64,000 bases of DNA, taken from the NCBI RefSeq assembly GCF_023806485.1, contig NZ_JAMSLR010000002.1:186001-250000 (forward strand). Reading direction: 5' to 3'. This DNA comes from Thermalbibacter longus (lineage in GTDB: Bacteria; Chloroflexota; Chloroflexia; Thermomicrobiales; Thermomicrobiaceae). The first letter of the stretch is position 1. Each line of letters starts with the position of its first letter. The notes under the pieces were generated by a model. That model saw only the letters and a program-made list of their open reading frames with translations. It was not told where the DNA came from and made no database searches. A program made the position numbers and the translations under genes. Of the stretch, positions 36,083 through 46,020 are shown piece after piece.

Positions 36083-37537
36083 TCACGCCGGTTCCCGCTG
36101 TGGCGAGTCCTCAGTCTCGATCTCTGTTACCTGCGGAGCCAGGAGCGCGAGCCCCTCCGGCAGTGGTACCGCCGTGGTCCGTTGCCACCACCAGAGGATC
36201 GGGACGCCGGCCCCGAGGTACACGAGCACAGTCGCGTCTGCACCCGGCGACAGCGTCCGGCCGGCGAGTCCCGGCACGCTAGCAGCGACTTCCGCGATCC
36301 AAACGACCCAGCGTCCTGGCAGCCAGGCCAGCACGCCCAGCGCATCGGCAGCAACGGGATGTGCGAGCGAGGCGGCCGCGACCAGCACGCCGCCTGCCAT
36401 GACTGGTGCCACGGCCGGCCCGACGAGCAGGTTCGCCACCGGCGCGACGAGCGAGTAGGCGCCGAACCAGTGCAGGAGGAGTGGCGACACCGCGAGCTGC
36501 GTCGTGACTGGCAGCACGATCGCCCCTATCCAGGCCGGATACCGGGCGATCTGTGGCCCGAGCAATGCCAGCGCCGCGGTCGAGAGCGCCGAGAGCTGAA
36601 ACGCCACGTCGAACCGTATCGCCGGTTGAACGGCGATCATTGCGACGACCGACCAGAGCAGCGCGGTGACCGGGTCGCGCGGGCGTCCTCGCCAGCGCGC
36701 GGCCAGGTACAGGCTCGCCATCAGCGAGGCGCGCACGACCGGCGGCTGGAGGCCGACGAGATACGCATAGCTCCAGATGATGCCCGCTACCACGGGCAAG
36801 CGTCGTCGCACGCTCAACCAGCGTCGCAACCCGAGTTCGCACACGCCAGTCACCACCGCCACATTCCAGCCGCTCACCGCCGTCAAGTGCGTCAACCCGG
36901 CGGCCTGGAACGCCTGCCGCGTCGGGCCAGTCATCCGGCTGTCGTCCCCCAGCAGCACGCCGAGTGTCAGCGTGCCGGCTGGTTCCGCCACGCTCCGCAG
37001 CACGCGCTCGCCGATGGCCTCGTGGGCGCGCGTTCGCAGGCGTTGCAGTGACGTCGCCTCGCTGCCTTCGACCGTGAAGTCGAAGACGCGGAGCGTTGCC
37101 ACACCCCCACTCCTCGACTGTGCTCGCTCAGCGACGACAAGCTCGCCTGCCCCGGACAGCACGTCTCCTTGCCGCACTGTCGCCGTCGGGGGTAAGCGCG
37201 CGAGCACAGTGGCCTCGACCGGCGAGCGCAGCCGGAGCAGCGCATCAGTGCGCTCGGGATAGACGCGGGGCATGTTGAGGACGACGCCCGTGAAGCGGTG
37301 CCTCCCGGCGACGTCGGGCGGGAGCGTGGCCGGCGAGGGCGCCGTCGCAACCCGCGCGGCGCCGGCCAGCAGGCAAACGAGAGCCGCCATCGATGCCAAC
37401 CGGACGTGCCTGGTAGGCCAGACGACGGAGACGAGCGCGGCACCGGCCACAGCGGTCACCGCTGCCGCGAGAGCCAGTCCCAGATCGTGCGCGAGCACGC
37501 CGCTGAGAAAGGCGAGGCCGAGCCAGAGGCCGATCAC
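36083..37537 (-). CDS. comEC: ComEC/Rec2 family DNA-uptake channel, short form
   Basis: Polytopic inner-membrane protein of 484 residues that carries single-stranded DNA into the cell during transformation. An N-terminal pair of membrane helices and an OB-like DUF4131 region (about 80-150) are followed by the Competence domain. Its signature is GLTHLTAVSGWNVAVVTGVCELGLR, with QPPVVRASLMASLYLAARWRGRPRD. The C-terminal metallo-beta-lactamase domain common in longer ComEC proteins is absent; the protein stops after the membrane domain (WWWQRTTAVPLPEG). Start GTG 37537 overlaps the comEA stop. Confidence 0.88.
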   Translation of the reverse strand: MIGLWLGLAFLSGVLAHDLGLALAAAVTAVAGAALVSVVWPTRHVRLASMAALVCLLAGAARVATAPSPATLPPDVAGRHRFTGVVLNMPRVYPERTDALLRLRSPVEATVLARLPPTATVRQGDVLSGAGELVVAERAQSRSGGVATLRVFDFTVEGSEATSLQRLRTRAHEAIGERVLRSVAEPAGTLTLGVLLGDDSRMTGPTRQAFQAAGLTHLTAVSGWNVAVVTGVCELGLRRWLSVRRRLPVVAGIIWSYAYLVGLQPPVVRASLMASLYLAARWRGRPRDPVTALLWSVVAMIAVQPAIRFDVAFQLSALSTAALALLGPQIARYPAWIGAIVLPVTTQLAVSPLLLHWFGAYSLVAPVANLLVGPAVAPVMAGGVLVAAASLAHPVAADALGVLAWLPGRWVVWIAEVAASVPGLAGRTLSPGADATVLVYLGAGVPILWWWQRTTAVPLPEGLALLAPQVTEIETEDSPQREPA

Positions 37538-38118
37538 GGCACTCCACCGACGGTCACCAGATCGCGCAGCTCGTCGACCATGCGCGGCGAGATGCCCCGC
37601 ACTCGAGCCAGCTCATCCACTGACTGGAACGGGCCGTGCTCCGTCCGGTAGGCGACGATGCGCTCGGCTAACGCCGGGCCGATCCCGGGCAATGTCTCGA
37701 GCTCGTCAGCCGATGCCGCGTTGATGTCGATCAGCGTCGAGCCTGGTTGCGCGGGTGCCGTTGCAGTGGTGCCCTCTGCAACCTGGGCCTGCCGCTCGGG
37801 GACGACGATGCTTTGCCCGTCTCGCAGTCGCTCGGCGAGCGGCAGGCGGGACGTATCGGCGCTGGGCAACAGGCCGGCACGGTCGAGCGCGTCCGCCAGC
37901 CGGCTGCCAGTCGGCAGAGTGTACAACCCCGGCTTCGCCACCGCCCCGTCTACATACACGGTGATATCCGCAGGTGTCTCGAGCGGTTCGACGCGCAGGA
38001 CGAGGTCGCCCTGCCCGCGCTCCTGCCGGAGCAGCGCGAGCGCCAGCGCGACGAGCAGTCCAACAACGAATCCGAGGATCAGCGTCTGGATCGGGGTGAA
38101 TCGCTGCAACCGCCCCAC
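37534..38118 (-). CDS. comEA: ComEA-like DNA receptor (SLBB + helix-hairpin-helix)
   Basis: Membrane-anchored DNA-binding protein of 194 residues for natural transformation. One N-terminal membrane helix (about 10-30) leads to an SLBB domain (ITVYVDGAVAKPGLYTLPTGSRLADALDRAGG-type, about 52-110) and a linker. The C-terminal double helix-hairpin-helix reads DINAASADELETLPGIGPALAERIVAYR, then GPFQSVDELARVRGISPRMVDEL. The external half would bind duplex DNA and hand it to ComEC, encoded directly downstream with overlapping codons. Start is GTG 38118. Confidence 0.92.
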   Translation of the reverse strand: MGRLQRFTPIQTLILGFVVGLLVALALALLRQERGQGDLVLRVEPLETPADITVYVDGAVAKPGLYTLPTGSRLADALDRAGLLPSADTSRLPLAERLRDGQSIVVPERQAQVAEGTTATAPAQPGSTLIDINAASADELETLPGIGPALAERIVAYRTEHGPFQSVDELARVRGISPRMVDELRDLVTVGGVP

Positions 38119-38223
38119 GCCCTCTGCCTTCCCGTCGTGGCTCTGCCCACTGTTTGGCTGATCCTAGCCGGCCTTCGGAGCTCTGTAAAGCAGCCTAGGC
38201 ATGTGGACAGCGAACCGAGGTGG

Positions 38224-38236
38224 TATACTGAACCAC
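38224..38236 (+). promoter_or_regulatory. Candidate -10 element of mfd
   Basis: TATACT at 38224-38229 lies 78 bases before the mfd ATG. The -35 position reads ATGTGG and is weak. GTGGT and ACCAC arms (38220-38224, 38232-38236) frame the -10, a possible small operator. Confidence 0.4.
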
Positions 38237-38307
38237 TTTGCCACGGCCACCTATGGCCGATGGCCGGTCTCTGCGTGTCTCGCACACGCCTTGGGCTTGC
38301 TGGAGAG

Positions 38308-41300
38308 ATGACGCTCGCGCACATCACCGCTCAACTGGTAGACGATCCGTGGCACCGCGAGCTGGCCGAGAGCCTCCGCGCGCTGGGTGAGGGCCAAGTC
38401 CTCGAAGTCGAAGGTATCCCGGCTGCTGCCCGGGCGCCGGTCCTGGCCACGCTGATCCGCCGGCTCCAGTGCCCGTTCTTGCTGCTGACTGCCCGGCACG
38501 ACCAGGCGTTCGAGCTCCAGGACACGCTCGCGACCTACCTCCCCGCGGGCCAGTCGCCGCTCCTCTGGCCGGCGCCCGAGACGCTCCCCTACGACCTCCT
38601 CGCCCCTGACCGAGCCGCTAGCGCCGAGCGCGTCGCGCTCCTCCGGCGTTTGGCGACCGACCCCTCTGCGGTGGTCATTGCCCCGGTGCGCGCGCTGACG
38701 CAGCTCCTCAGCCCGCCCGAGACGCTCTGGTCGCAGGCGATCGAGTTCCGAGTCGGTGAGACGCTCTCGCTGCGCGCTTTCCTCGCTCACCTGCTAGCTT
38801 CCGGGTACCAGCGCGCCGCGGTCGTCAGCGCTCCCGGGCAGTTCAGCCACCGCGGCGGCATCGTCGACCTCTGGCCTCCCGGTAGCCGGCTTGCCCTGCG
38901 CCTCGAGCTGTTCGGCGACGAGATCGAGTCGATCCGCCGGTTCGATCCGGATACCCAGCGTTCGGTGGAGCGAGTCCAGGCGGCTACTGTCCTGCCGCCA
39001 GTCGAGATCGACCAGAGCCGGCTTGCGGAGGCGGTGGAGCGGCTGCGCCGCATCGACACCGGATCGCTGAGGCCGGAGGTGCTGGCGGAGTGGGAGCGGC
39101 TCCTGGCACAGCTCGAACGCGGGGAGATGACCCCTGGGCCCGAGCTCTTCGCCCCCTTCTTCCTGAATCGCCCGGTAAGCCTGCTCGACTATCTCCCGGA
39201 GCCCCACCTAGTCGTCGTGGTGGATCCGGGCGCGGTCTACCTCGCGCTGGAGCAGATCGACGTGCAGGCCCAGGAACTCCGGGCGACGCTCGAGGAGAGC
39301 GGCGAGCTGCCCCAGGATCTCCCACTCCCGTACCACCCGCTCGAACGAGTCCTGGAGCGGGTGGAGAGTACGCGCCAGCTTCTCCTCGGTTCCCGGCCCC
39401 CGCAGTGGCCGGCCCGCGATATCGCCGCCTCTGCTGCTCAGGATGGCTACACGACCGATCTACCCAACCTGGCCGGTCGCCTCGGCCACCTCCCAAAGCT
39501 CGTCGAGGAGTTCACTGCCGGCGGCTGGCGACTGGTGCTGGCGAGCGAGCAGCGCGACCGGCTCACCGAGCTGCTCGAGGAGCACGGCATCTTCCCGCGA
39601 GTCCAGAAGGAGTCTCCGGCCGGGCTCGATGGCCAGGGTGCTCCTCCGTTGGAGCCAGGCACGATCGAGGTCGCCCGTGAGCGGCTCAGCGGCGGCTGGA
39701 AGCATACCGGGCAACGGATCCTAGTCCTCAGCGATCGCGAGATCTTCGGTTACCGCCGCGCCGTGCGCCGCCCGGCCGGCCGGCCGCGAGCCACGTCGGC
39801 CGATCTGCTCCAGCGGCTGAAGCCTGGCAGCTACGTCGTTCACGTCGAGCACGGCATCGCCCGCTACGGCGGGCTGGTCACGCTCGAGATCAGCGGGGTG
39901 ACCCGGGAGTACCTCCTGCTGGAGTACGCCGACAACGACCGGCTCTATCTGCCGGTCGACCAGCTCGACCGCATCACGCTCTACGAGAGTTTCGACGGCG
40001 AGCCGGCTCTGACCCTGCTGGGCTCGCCGGAGTGGTCGCGCATCAAGCGCCGGGTACGGCAGGCGGTGCGCGAGCTGGCCTTCGATCTCCTCCAGCTCTA
40101 CGCCGCGCGCGAGGCCGCGGTCGGGCATGCGTTCTCGCCTGACACTGCCTGGGATCACGAGCTGGAGGAGTCGTTCCCCTACGAGGAGACCCCTGACCAG
40201 TTGCGGGCGATCCAGGAGATCAAGGCCGACATGGAACGGCCGCGCCCGATGGATCGTCTCCTCTGCGGCGACGTGGGCTTCGGCAAGACCGAGGTGGCCG
40301 TGCGCGCGGCGTTCAAAGCGGTGAACGATGGCTTCCAGGTCGCCGTCCTGGTGCCGACCACCGTGCTGGCGCTCCAGCACTACACCACATTCCAGCAGCG
40401 CCTGGCGCCGTTCCCAGTGCGCGTGGAGATGCTCTCGCGGCTGCGCAGCCGTCAGGAGCAGGCCGAAATCGTGGAGGCCATCGCCCGTGGCGAAGTGGAT
40501 ATCGTCATCGGCACGCACCGGCTACTTCAGCGGGACGTTCGCTTCAAGCGCCTGGGCCTAGTAATCATCGACGAGGAGCAGCGCTTCGGGGTCGCGCACA
40601 AAGAGCACTTCAAGCGCCTGCGCACCAACGTCGATGTCCTGACCATGACGGCCACCCCGATCCCGCGCACGCTCTACCTGGCGCTCTCCGGTATCCGCGA
40701 TCTGTCGGTGATCAACACGCCGCCGCTGGATCGCGCACCCGTGCGCACCTTCGTCACCCCGGCCAGGGACACGGTCATCCGCGAGGCGATCCTGCGGGAG
40801 ATCGCCCGTGGGGGCCAGGTCTACGTCGTTCACAACCGGGTGCAGAGCATCGGCCACCTGGCCGGTCACCTCCAGCACCTCGTGCCCGAGGCCCGGTTTG
40901 CGATCGCTCACGGTCAGATGCCCGAGGACGAGTTGGAGCGCGTGATCCTGGCGTTCATCCGCCAGGAGTTCGATGTTCTCGTCTGTACGACGATCATCGA
41001 GTCGGGGGTGGATATCCCGAATGTCAACACGATCATCATCGACCAGGCGCACATGCTGGGGCTGACCCAGCTCTACCAGCTCCGCGGCCGCGTCGGGCGC
41101 AGCTACCAGCGGGCGTATGCCTACCTGCTCTACAACGACCGAAAGCCGCTCTCGAAGGAGGCCCAGGCGCGGTTGGAGGCGATTCAGGAGGCGACCGAAC
41201 TGGGCGCTGGGTTTCAGATCGCCCTGCGCGATCTGGAGATCCGCGGTGCCGGCAACGTGCTCGGCCCCGAGCAGAGTGGCCACATCGCGGCCGTCGGCTT

Positions 41301-41823
41301 CGAGCTGTACACGCAACTCCTAGCGCGCGCCGTGGAGGAGATCAAGCAGGGCAGGCCGATCGAGGAGCCGACCAGCGTGACCATCGACTTGCCCGTGGAG
41401 GCGACGATTCCCGAATCCTACTGTGGCGACGAAGCCGTTCGGATGAGCCTGTACCAGCGCTTCGCCCGTATCCGTACACTGGGCGAGCTGCGCGAGCTCG
41501 TGGATGAGCTCGTGGATCGCTTCGGGCCGCTCCCGGCGCCGGTCGAGCGCATGGTCGATCTGGCCCGTCTCCGGGTGCGCGCCAACGGGATCGGCATTAC
41601 CTCCATCCTCGAGCGAGATGGCGAGGTCTACATCCGGCCGGTGATCGGCACGCGGCTCGACCAGGGGGCGCTTCGCCGCCAGCTCGGGGCCGGAGTCTAC
41701 GTCACCCCGCACCAGGTGCGGCTGGTTGCCGCCCGGCTCGCGACCGATGTCTGGCAGGCGGTGGTGGCGGTTCTCGATGCGATCGAGGAGGCGAACGCGA
41801 CGCTGCTCCTCTCGGCAGGTTGA
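38308..41823 (+). CDS. mfd: Transcription-repair coupling factor Mfd
   Basis: SF2 DNA translocase that removes stalled RNA polymerase and recruits UvrA; 1171 residues. The N-terminal UvrB-like region contains [19 protein letters not shown]. The RNAP-interaction domain (about 500-570) has [20 protein letters not shown], followed by [17 protein letters not shown]. The helicase core has Walker [31 protein letters not shown] and [20 protein letters not shown], then GRVGRS. The TRCF C-terminal domain closes the protein. The frame extends 561 bases further upstream over comEA, but ATG 38308 with GGAGAG fits the family N-terminus; the spacing of that site is short. Confidence 0.95.
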   Translation: MTLAHITAQLVDDPWHRELAESLRALGEGQVLEVEGIPAAARAPVLATLIRRLQCPFLLLTARHDQAFELQDTLATYLPAGQSPLLWPAPETLPYDLLAPDRAASAERVALLRRLATDPSAVVIAPVRALTQLLSPPETLWSQAIEFRVGETLSLRAFLAHLLASGYQRAAVVSAPGQFSHRGGIVDLWPPGSRLALRLELFGDEIESIRRFDPDTQRSVERVQAATVLPPVEIDQSRLAEAVERLRRIDTGSLRPEVLAEWERLLAQLERGEMTPGPELFAPFFLNRPVSLLDYLPEPHLVVVVDPGAVYLALEQIDVQAQELRATLEESGELPQDLPLPYHPLERVLERVESTRQLLLGSRPPQWPARDIAASAAQDGYTTDLPNLAGRLGHLPKLVEEFTAGGWRLVLASEQRDRLTELLEEHGIFPRVQKESPAGLDGQGAPPLEPGTIEVARERLSGGWKHTGQRILVLSDREIFGYRRAVRRPAGRPRATSADLLQRLKPGSYVVHVEHGIARYGGLVTLEISGVTREYLLLEYADNDRLYLPVDQLDRITLYESFDGEPALTLLGSPEWSRIKRRVRQAVRELAFDLLQLYAAREAAVGHAFSPDTAWDHELEESFPYEETPDQLRAIQEIKADMERPRPMDRLLCGDVGFGKTEVAVRAAFKAVNDGFQVAVLVPTTVLALQHYTTFQQRLAPFPVRVEMLSRLRSRQEQAEIVEAIARGEVDIVIGTHRLLQRDVRFKRLGLVIIDEEQRFGVAHKEHFKRLRTNVDVLTMTATPIPRTLYLALSGIRDLSVINTPPLDRAPVRTFVTPARDTVIREAILREIARGGQVYVVHNRVQSIGHLAGHLQHLVPEARFAIAHGQMPEDELERVILAFIRQEFDVLVCTTIIESGVDIPNVNTIIIDQAHMLGLTQLYQLRGRVGRSYQRAYAYLLYNDRKPLSKEAQARLEAIQEATELGAGFQIALRDLEIRGAGNVLGPEQSGHIAAVGFELYTQLLARAVEEIKQGRPIEEPTSVTIDLPVEATIPESYCGDEAVRMSLYQRFARIRTLGELRELVDELVDRFGPLPAPVERMVDLARLRVRANGIGITSILERDGEVYIRPVIGTRLDQGALRRQLGAGVYVTPHQVRLVAARLATDVWQAVVAVLDAIEEANATLLLSAG

Positions 41824-41886
41824 GCCCATGGAGTATTGCCCACTGCGCGGGAGATCTGCTCGGGAGCTGTCGCGATGGCGCTGTGG

Positions 41887-42147
41887 CTACGGGACTTCCC
41901 CGTCTTCGAGGGTGGCCAGGATCTCCCTCGCGCGCTCGGCCTGAGGTTCCAGCACGTAGAGCACGTGCTCGTTGGCGAAGTTCGTGAAGTAGGCTAGCCC
42001 GGGCCCGGTCGCCTTGACCAGCGCGACGATGCCTTCCTCGGCGAGCGCCTCGCGCCAGAGGGCGGCGATGATCTCGTTCGGCGCGACCGCCACCGGCACC
42101 ACCGCAGCGTCTTCGAGATCGTCCGTGCCCAGCGAACCAGTCCTCAT
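41887..42147 (-). CDS. DUF2007-like small protein
   Basis: 86 residues with the VVPVAVAPNEIIAALWREALAEEGI pattern of the DUF2007 (putative signal-transducing protein) family, followed by YFTNFANEHVLYVLEPQAERAREIL. Such small ferredoxin-like proteins have no settled biochemical role. It is the last gene of mutS2-DUF2007 on the minus strand, four bases after the mutS2 stop, and converges with mfd. Confidence 0.75.
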   Translation of the reverse strand: MRTGSLGTDDLEDAAVVPVAVAPNEIIAALWREALAEEGIVALVKATGPGLAYFTNFANEHVLYVLEPQAERAREILATLEDGEVP

Positions 42148-42151
42148 GGCC

Positions 42152-44533
42152 CTACCCCTTCAGGTAGACGATCGTGACGCCTTCGCCGCCCTCCCCGAGC
42201 CCAGCCAGCTCGAAGCGGTCGACGAGCGGGTGCTCGCGAAGGGTCTCGTGCACGACCGCGCGCAGGGTTCCGGTGCCCTTGCCGTGCACGATGCGTACCC
42301 AGGGCAGCCCGGCCCGGGCGGCGTCGTCGAGGTAGCGCTCCAGGCGCTGGATCGCGTCGGCGGCGCGCATTCCCCGCAGGTGCAGCTCTGGCTCGACCCG
42401 CGGCGGTGGCGGCGCCGCGATCGTTACCGGGCGGGTGGGCCGCGGCTCGGGAGCCGCGGCCACCTTACGGAGCACGCCCAGCGGCTGGCGTACCCGGAAG
42501 GCGCCGACCTGGATCTCGGCCTCGTCGCCGTCGTGCAGCGCCACGAGCTCTCCCTGAAGCCCGAGTGAGGGAACCTCCACCTGGTCGCCCACGCGAACGG
42601 CGTCTGGTTGGACGGCCGGCCGGCGGCGCCGAGCCGCGGCGCGGACGCTCCGGCGCGCCGATTCCAGCGCCTTTGCTGCCTGCTCGACTTCGACCGGCGT
42701 GGGGCGCTCCTCGCGCGCGGCCTGGCGCCGGAGGTGCCGGATCAGCTCGCGAGCCTCGGCCAGCTCGATCTCGAGCTCGGCCAGTGCCTCCTCGCGCGCT
42801 CGGCGTCGCTCCAGCTCTGCCTCGCGCAGTAGCTCCTCGGCCTGCCGACGCAGCGCTTCGGCCTCGGCTCTCGCCTGCCGCGCCTCCTCGAGGTGACGCT
42901 CCGCCGCCTCGCGACGGCGCCTGATCTCGGCCAGCAGCTCTTCGGCCCGCTCGGCGGCTGGGTCGAGGTAGCTGCGGGCCTCCTCGATCACTGCCTCGTC
43001 GAGGCCCAGTCGCCGCGCGATGACCAGCGCGTTCGATTGCCCCGGTATGCCGGTGACCAGGCGGTAGGTCGGGGTCAGCGTCTTGAGGTCGAACTCCACG
43101 CTCGCGTTCTCCAGCCCAGGCGTGGCGTAGGCGAACGCCTTCAGCTCGGGGTAGTGAGTAGTCACGACACCGAGGACACCGAGTTCGAGGAGGCGGGAGA
43201 GGATCGCCCGGGCCAGCGCCGCGCCCTCCTGGGGGTCGGTTCCGGCTGCCAGCTCGTCGAGCAGGACGAGGCTATCGGAGTCGGCGCTGCGCAGCGTGGC
43301 GACGATCCGGGTCATGTGCGAGGAGAACGTCGAGAGACTCTGCTCGATGCTCTGCTCGTCGCCGATGTCGGCGAAGATGGCCGGGAAGACGCTCAGGCCC
43401 GAGCCCTCGGCGGCCGGGATGAACATCCCGCTCTGGGCCATCAGTGCCAGCAGGCCCACGGTCTTGAGCGCCACCGTCTTGCCGCCGGTGTTCGGCCCGG
43501 TGATGACCAGGATACGGTAGGTCTCCCCGAGCGAGATATCGATCGGTACCACCGTCGCCGGATCCAGCAGCGGATGCCGTGCCTGGCGCAGCAGCACCCG
43601 GTGACGAGGATGGCCGCCCTCGTCGGCCCGGCCGCTGGCCTCCAGCAGTTGAGGCTCGACGGCGCGTTGGTCGAACGCCAGGCGAGCTTTGGCGAGCGCC
43701 AGGTCGATGGCGGCGACCGCGTCCACGGTCCGGTAGAGGTCGTCGGCGGCCAGCGCGATCTGATCGGTCAGGGCGCGGAGGATGCGCTGGATCTCGTGCT
43801 CCTCGGCGAGCTGGAGCTCGCGCCAGCGGTTGTTGAGTTCGACGACCTCCAGCGGCTCGATGAAGAGCGTCTGCCCGCTGGCCGAGACGTCGTGCGTGAC
43901 CCCGGCCACCAGGTTGCGGCGATCGGCACGCACCGGGATCACGTAGCGCCCCTCGCGCATGGTGATGATCGGATCCTGGATCGCCTGGGCGACGTTCGTG
44001 CTCGCCAGCAGCCGGCGAAGCCGCTCGAGCAGCCGCTCGTGGGCCTGCTTCAGCTCGCGCCGGATCTCGACCAGCCGGTCGGAGGCAGTGTCGAGGATCT
44101 CAGCGCGCGGCCCGACCGTGCGCGCGAGGTCGGCCTCCAACCGGCTGAGCTCGGGGATCGCGAGAGTGAACTCGGCGAGCCGCGGGTAGCGCTCGGCCCA
44201 GTTCGGGAGCGTGAAGAATGCTCGGGCCAGCGCGCGGGCTGCTTGCACGGCGTCGAGCGTCTCGCGCAGCTCGGCCGGGCCCAGAAGCTGCCCATGCTCA
44301 GCGCGCTGGAGGATCGGCCGGATATCCCGCATGCCGCCGACCCCGAACCGCGGGTGCTCGGTCAGCAGCGCTACAGCCTCGCGGGTAACGCCGAGCAGGT
44401 AGGCGACCTGGCTAGGATCACCCGTTGGGCCGAGCTCGGAGGCGCGCTCGGCTGCCACCGAGAACTGGCAGCGTTGGGCCAGTAGCTCGCGCACGCGGTC
44501 GAATTCGAGAACTCGCAGGAGGTCGCTCGCCAC
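42152..44533 (-). CDS. mutS2: Endonuclease MutS2
   Basis: MutS-family ATPase with C-terminal Smr domain, 793 residues, linked to suppression of recombination and to ribosome rescue in various bacteria. It has Walker A VITGPNTGGKTVALKTVGLL, Walker B SLVLLDELAAGTDPQEGAALA, a long glutamate/arginine coiled coil (about 505-610), and an Smr domain with LHLRGMRAADAIQRLERYLD and VRIVHGKGTGTLR. The mismatch-recognition domain of MutS is absent, as expected. GTG 44533 with GAGAAGG eight bases upstream is preferred to GTG 44563, which lacks a ribosome site. Confidence 0.95.
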   Translation of the reverse strand: MASDLLRVLEFDRVRELLAQRCQFSVAAERASELGPTGDPSQVAYLLGVTREAVALLTEHPRFGVGGMRDIRPILQRAEHGQLLGPAELRETLDAVQAARALARAFFTLPNWAERYPRLAEFTLAIPELSRLEADLARTVGPRAEILDTASDRLVEIRRELKQAHERLLERLRRLLASTNVAQAIQDPIITMREGRYVIPVRADRRNLVAGVTHDVSASGQTLFIEPLEVVELNNRWRELQLAEEHEIQRILRALTDQIALAADDLYRTVDAVAAIDLALAKARLAFDQRAVEPQLLEASGRADEGGHPRHRVLLRQARHPLLDPATVVPIDISLGETYRILVITGPNTGGKTVALKTVGLLALMAQSGMFIPAAEGSGLSVFPAIFADIGDEQSIEQSLSTFSSHMTRIVATLRSADSDSLVLLDELAAGTDPQEGAALARAILSRLLELGVLGVVTTHYPELKAFAYATPGLENASVEFDLKTLTPTYRLVTGIPGQSNALVIARRLGLDEAVIEEARSYLDPAAERAEELLAEIRRRREAAERHLEEARQARAEAEALRRQAEELLREAELERRRAREEALAELEIELAEARELIRHLRRQAAREERPTPVEVEQAAKALESARRSVRAAARRRRPAVQPDAVRVGDQVEVPSLGLQGELVALHDGDEAEIQVGAFRVRQPLGVLRKVAAAPEPRPTRPVTIAAPPPPRVEPELHLRGMRAADAIQRLERYLDDAARAGLPWVRIVHGKGTGTLRAVVHETLREHPLVDRFELAGLGEGGEGVTIVYLKG

Positions 44534-44691
44534 GGTCAGAACCTTCTCTTTTCGTTCCAACACCTGTCGTCGTCAGCGTGCAAAGAGGCGGGCAGCGTGC
44601 GCCCGCTGCTGGGACAAGCGTATCGTGTCACGCTACGAGCCGCACGCCTCGTGAGGCGGTTTCGGGGCTTTCGCGCGAGTAGGGAGGAGAC

Positions 44692-45252
44692 TTACGATGG
44701 CGGTCGGAGGACGGCGGGTGGCTCACCGGGCAGCCATTCGATGGTCAAGCGGTAAAGGGTCGGCGCGACCCGGAGCGCGGCCGGGGCCAGCAGAGATCTG
44801 TCCATCTCCCGGTTGAGACGCAGCCCGAACTGGTCTTGCGGCAGTTGGCGGATCGTCCCGTTGGCCACTTGGACCACTGCCGCTGTCACCCCGGCCGCGA
44901 AGACGAACGCCAGGAGCGACAACAGCAGCACGCCGAACGCGCCAGTCCGGAGCGCGGTCAACCGTCGCGTCGGAACCGGTGCGACCTGGAACGAGCGCAG
45001 CATGAGCAGCACCGCTCCGGCGGCCAGCAACGCGGCGGTGATCACGAAGGCCATGAGCTGAGACGCCCAATTCGACATCGATGGCGCGATCGAGCGCAAG
45101 GCGCTGGCCAGCGGCTCAGTGAACAGCGCCGCGCCGACCATTGCGGCGAACAAGGCGATCAGGCCGACCAGCGTCCGGCCGATGCCGCCGAGAAACGCCA
45201 GCGTGTAGGCCCCGAGAAAGACGACCATGATCAAAATATCGGCTATCGGCAC
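44692..45252 (-). CDS. cvpA: CvpA family membrane protein
   Basis: 186 residues, four predicted membrane helices. The N-terminal PIADILIMVVFLGAYTLAFLGGIGRTLVGLIAL matches the CvpA/colicin-V-production family, followed by the family-like SNWASQLMAFVITAALL. Its role is unclear; family members affect envelope homeostasis. A C-terminal soluble segment of about 55 residues is present. Start is GTG 45252 with GAGG seven bases upstream. It lies divergent from lexA, so the SOS box between them could influence it too, and is followed by mutS2 after 158 bases. Confidence 0.75.
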   Translation of the reverse strand: MPIADILIMVVFLGAYTLAFLGGIGRTLVGLIALFAAMVGAALFTEPLASALRSIAPSMSNWASQLMAFVITAALLAAGAVLLMLRSFQVAPVPTRRLTALRTGAFGVLLLSLLAFVFAAGVTAAVVQVANGTIRQLPQDQFGLRLNREMDRSLLAPAALRVAPTLYRLTIEWLPGEPPAVLRPPS

Positions 45253-45303
45253 CGGTATACCTCACCCCGTCCGCGACCTTCGTCGCCGTCTAGCGACTCG
45301 CCC

Positions 45304-45333
45304 TTGACACGAACATCTGTTCGCTCGTATAGT
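45304..45333 (+). promoter_or_regulatory. lexA promoter with embedded LexA (SOS) box
   Basis: TTGACA (45304-45309) and TATAGT (45328-45333) are separated by 18 bases. Inside the spacer, directly after the -35, lies CGAACATCTGTTCG (45310-45323), a perfect dyad of the Gram-positive LexA-box form CGAAC-N4-GTTCG. Bound LexA would exclude RNA polymerase, giving autorepression relieved by DNA damage. It lies 46 bases before the lexA ATG. Confidence 0.88.
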
Positions 45334-45378
45334 ATAGGCTGAGGCGGTTTCTTCGTGCGCAGTGGAGCGAGGGAGACG

Positions 45379-46020
45379 ATGCCCCGAGCGCTCAGCCAGC
45401 GACAACGAGCGATTCTCGATTACATCGAGCGCTTTCTGGATGAGAACGGCTACCCGCCGACCATCCGCGAGATCCAGCACGATCTGAACATCTCCTCGAC
45501 CAGCGTGGTCGATTATAACCTGAACGTACTCGAGCAGCGCAACCTGATCCGGCGCAACCGGAATATCTCGCGCGGCATCGAGCTGGTCGGCCGTCGCAGC
45601 GCTGAGAAGCGCGTCGTTCGGATCCCGCTAGTCGGGCAGATCGCTGCCGGCCAGCCCCTGCCGGTCCTCGAGGAGGTCGACCCAGCGACGGTGAACGACC
45701 ACATCGAGCTCAGTGTCGACCTCGTGGGAAGGTCGCAGGATGGCCTGTTCGCGCTCCGGGTCAACGGGTTTTCGATGATCGACGCCTTGATCGGCGACGG
45801 GGATATCGTCGTGTTGCGACGCCAGCAGACAGCGGAGAACGGGGAAACCGTCGCGGTCTGGCTGCGGCGAGAACAGGAGACGACGCTCAAGCGGTTCTAC
45901 CATGAGGGGGATCGCATCCGCCTGCAACCTGCCAACGCGACGATGGCCCCGATCTACACGACACCCGATAACGTCGAGATTCAGGGCAAGCTAGTGACGG
46001 TACTGCGCTCTGTCTCCTAG
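45379..46020 (+). CDS. lexA: SOS regulator LexA
   Basis: Repressor of the DNA-damage response, 213 residues. The N-terminal winged helix (1-65) contains LSQRQRAILDYIERFLDENGYPPTIREI. The self-cleavage site is Ala90-Gly91 in GQIAAGQPLP, and the S24-type serine/lysine pair is Ser132 (NGFSMIDALIGDGD) and Lys171 (ETTLKRFY). The residue before Ser132 is Phe rather than the usual Asp (GDSM). ATG 45379 is chosen because GAGGGAG stands just upstream, although the frame is open from 45355. Its own promoter carries a consensus LexA box, so it is autoregulated. Confidence 0.95.
   Translation: MPRALSQRQRAILDYIERFLDENGYPPTIREIQHDLNISSTSVVDYNLNVLEQRNLIRRNRNISRGIELVGRRSAEKRVVRIPLVGQIAAGQPLPVLEEVDPATVNDHIELSVDLVGRSQDGLFALRVNGFSMIDALIGDGDIVVLRRQQTAENGETVAVWLRREQETTLKRFYHEGDRIRLQPANATMAPIYTTPDNVEIQGKLVTVLRSVS

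Noticed and set aside
37747-38307. N-terminal extension of mfd by 187 codons
   Set aside because: It overlaps comEA and adds no family sequence; ATG 38308 gives the normal Mfd N-terminus.
42893-44485. Plus-strand open frame of 530 codons opposite mutS2
   Set aside because: Antisense shadow of mutS2 with no ribosome site and no domain.
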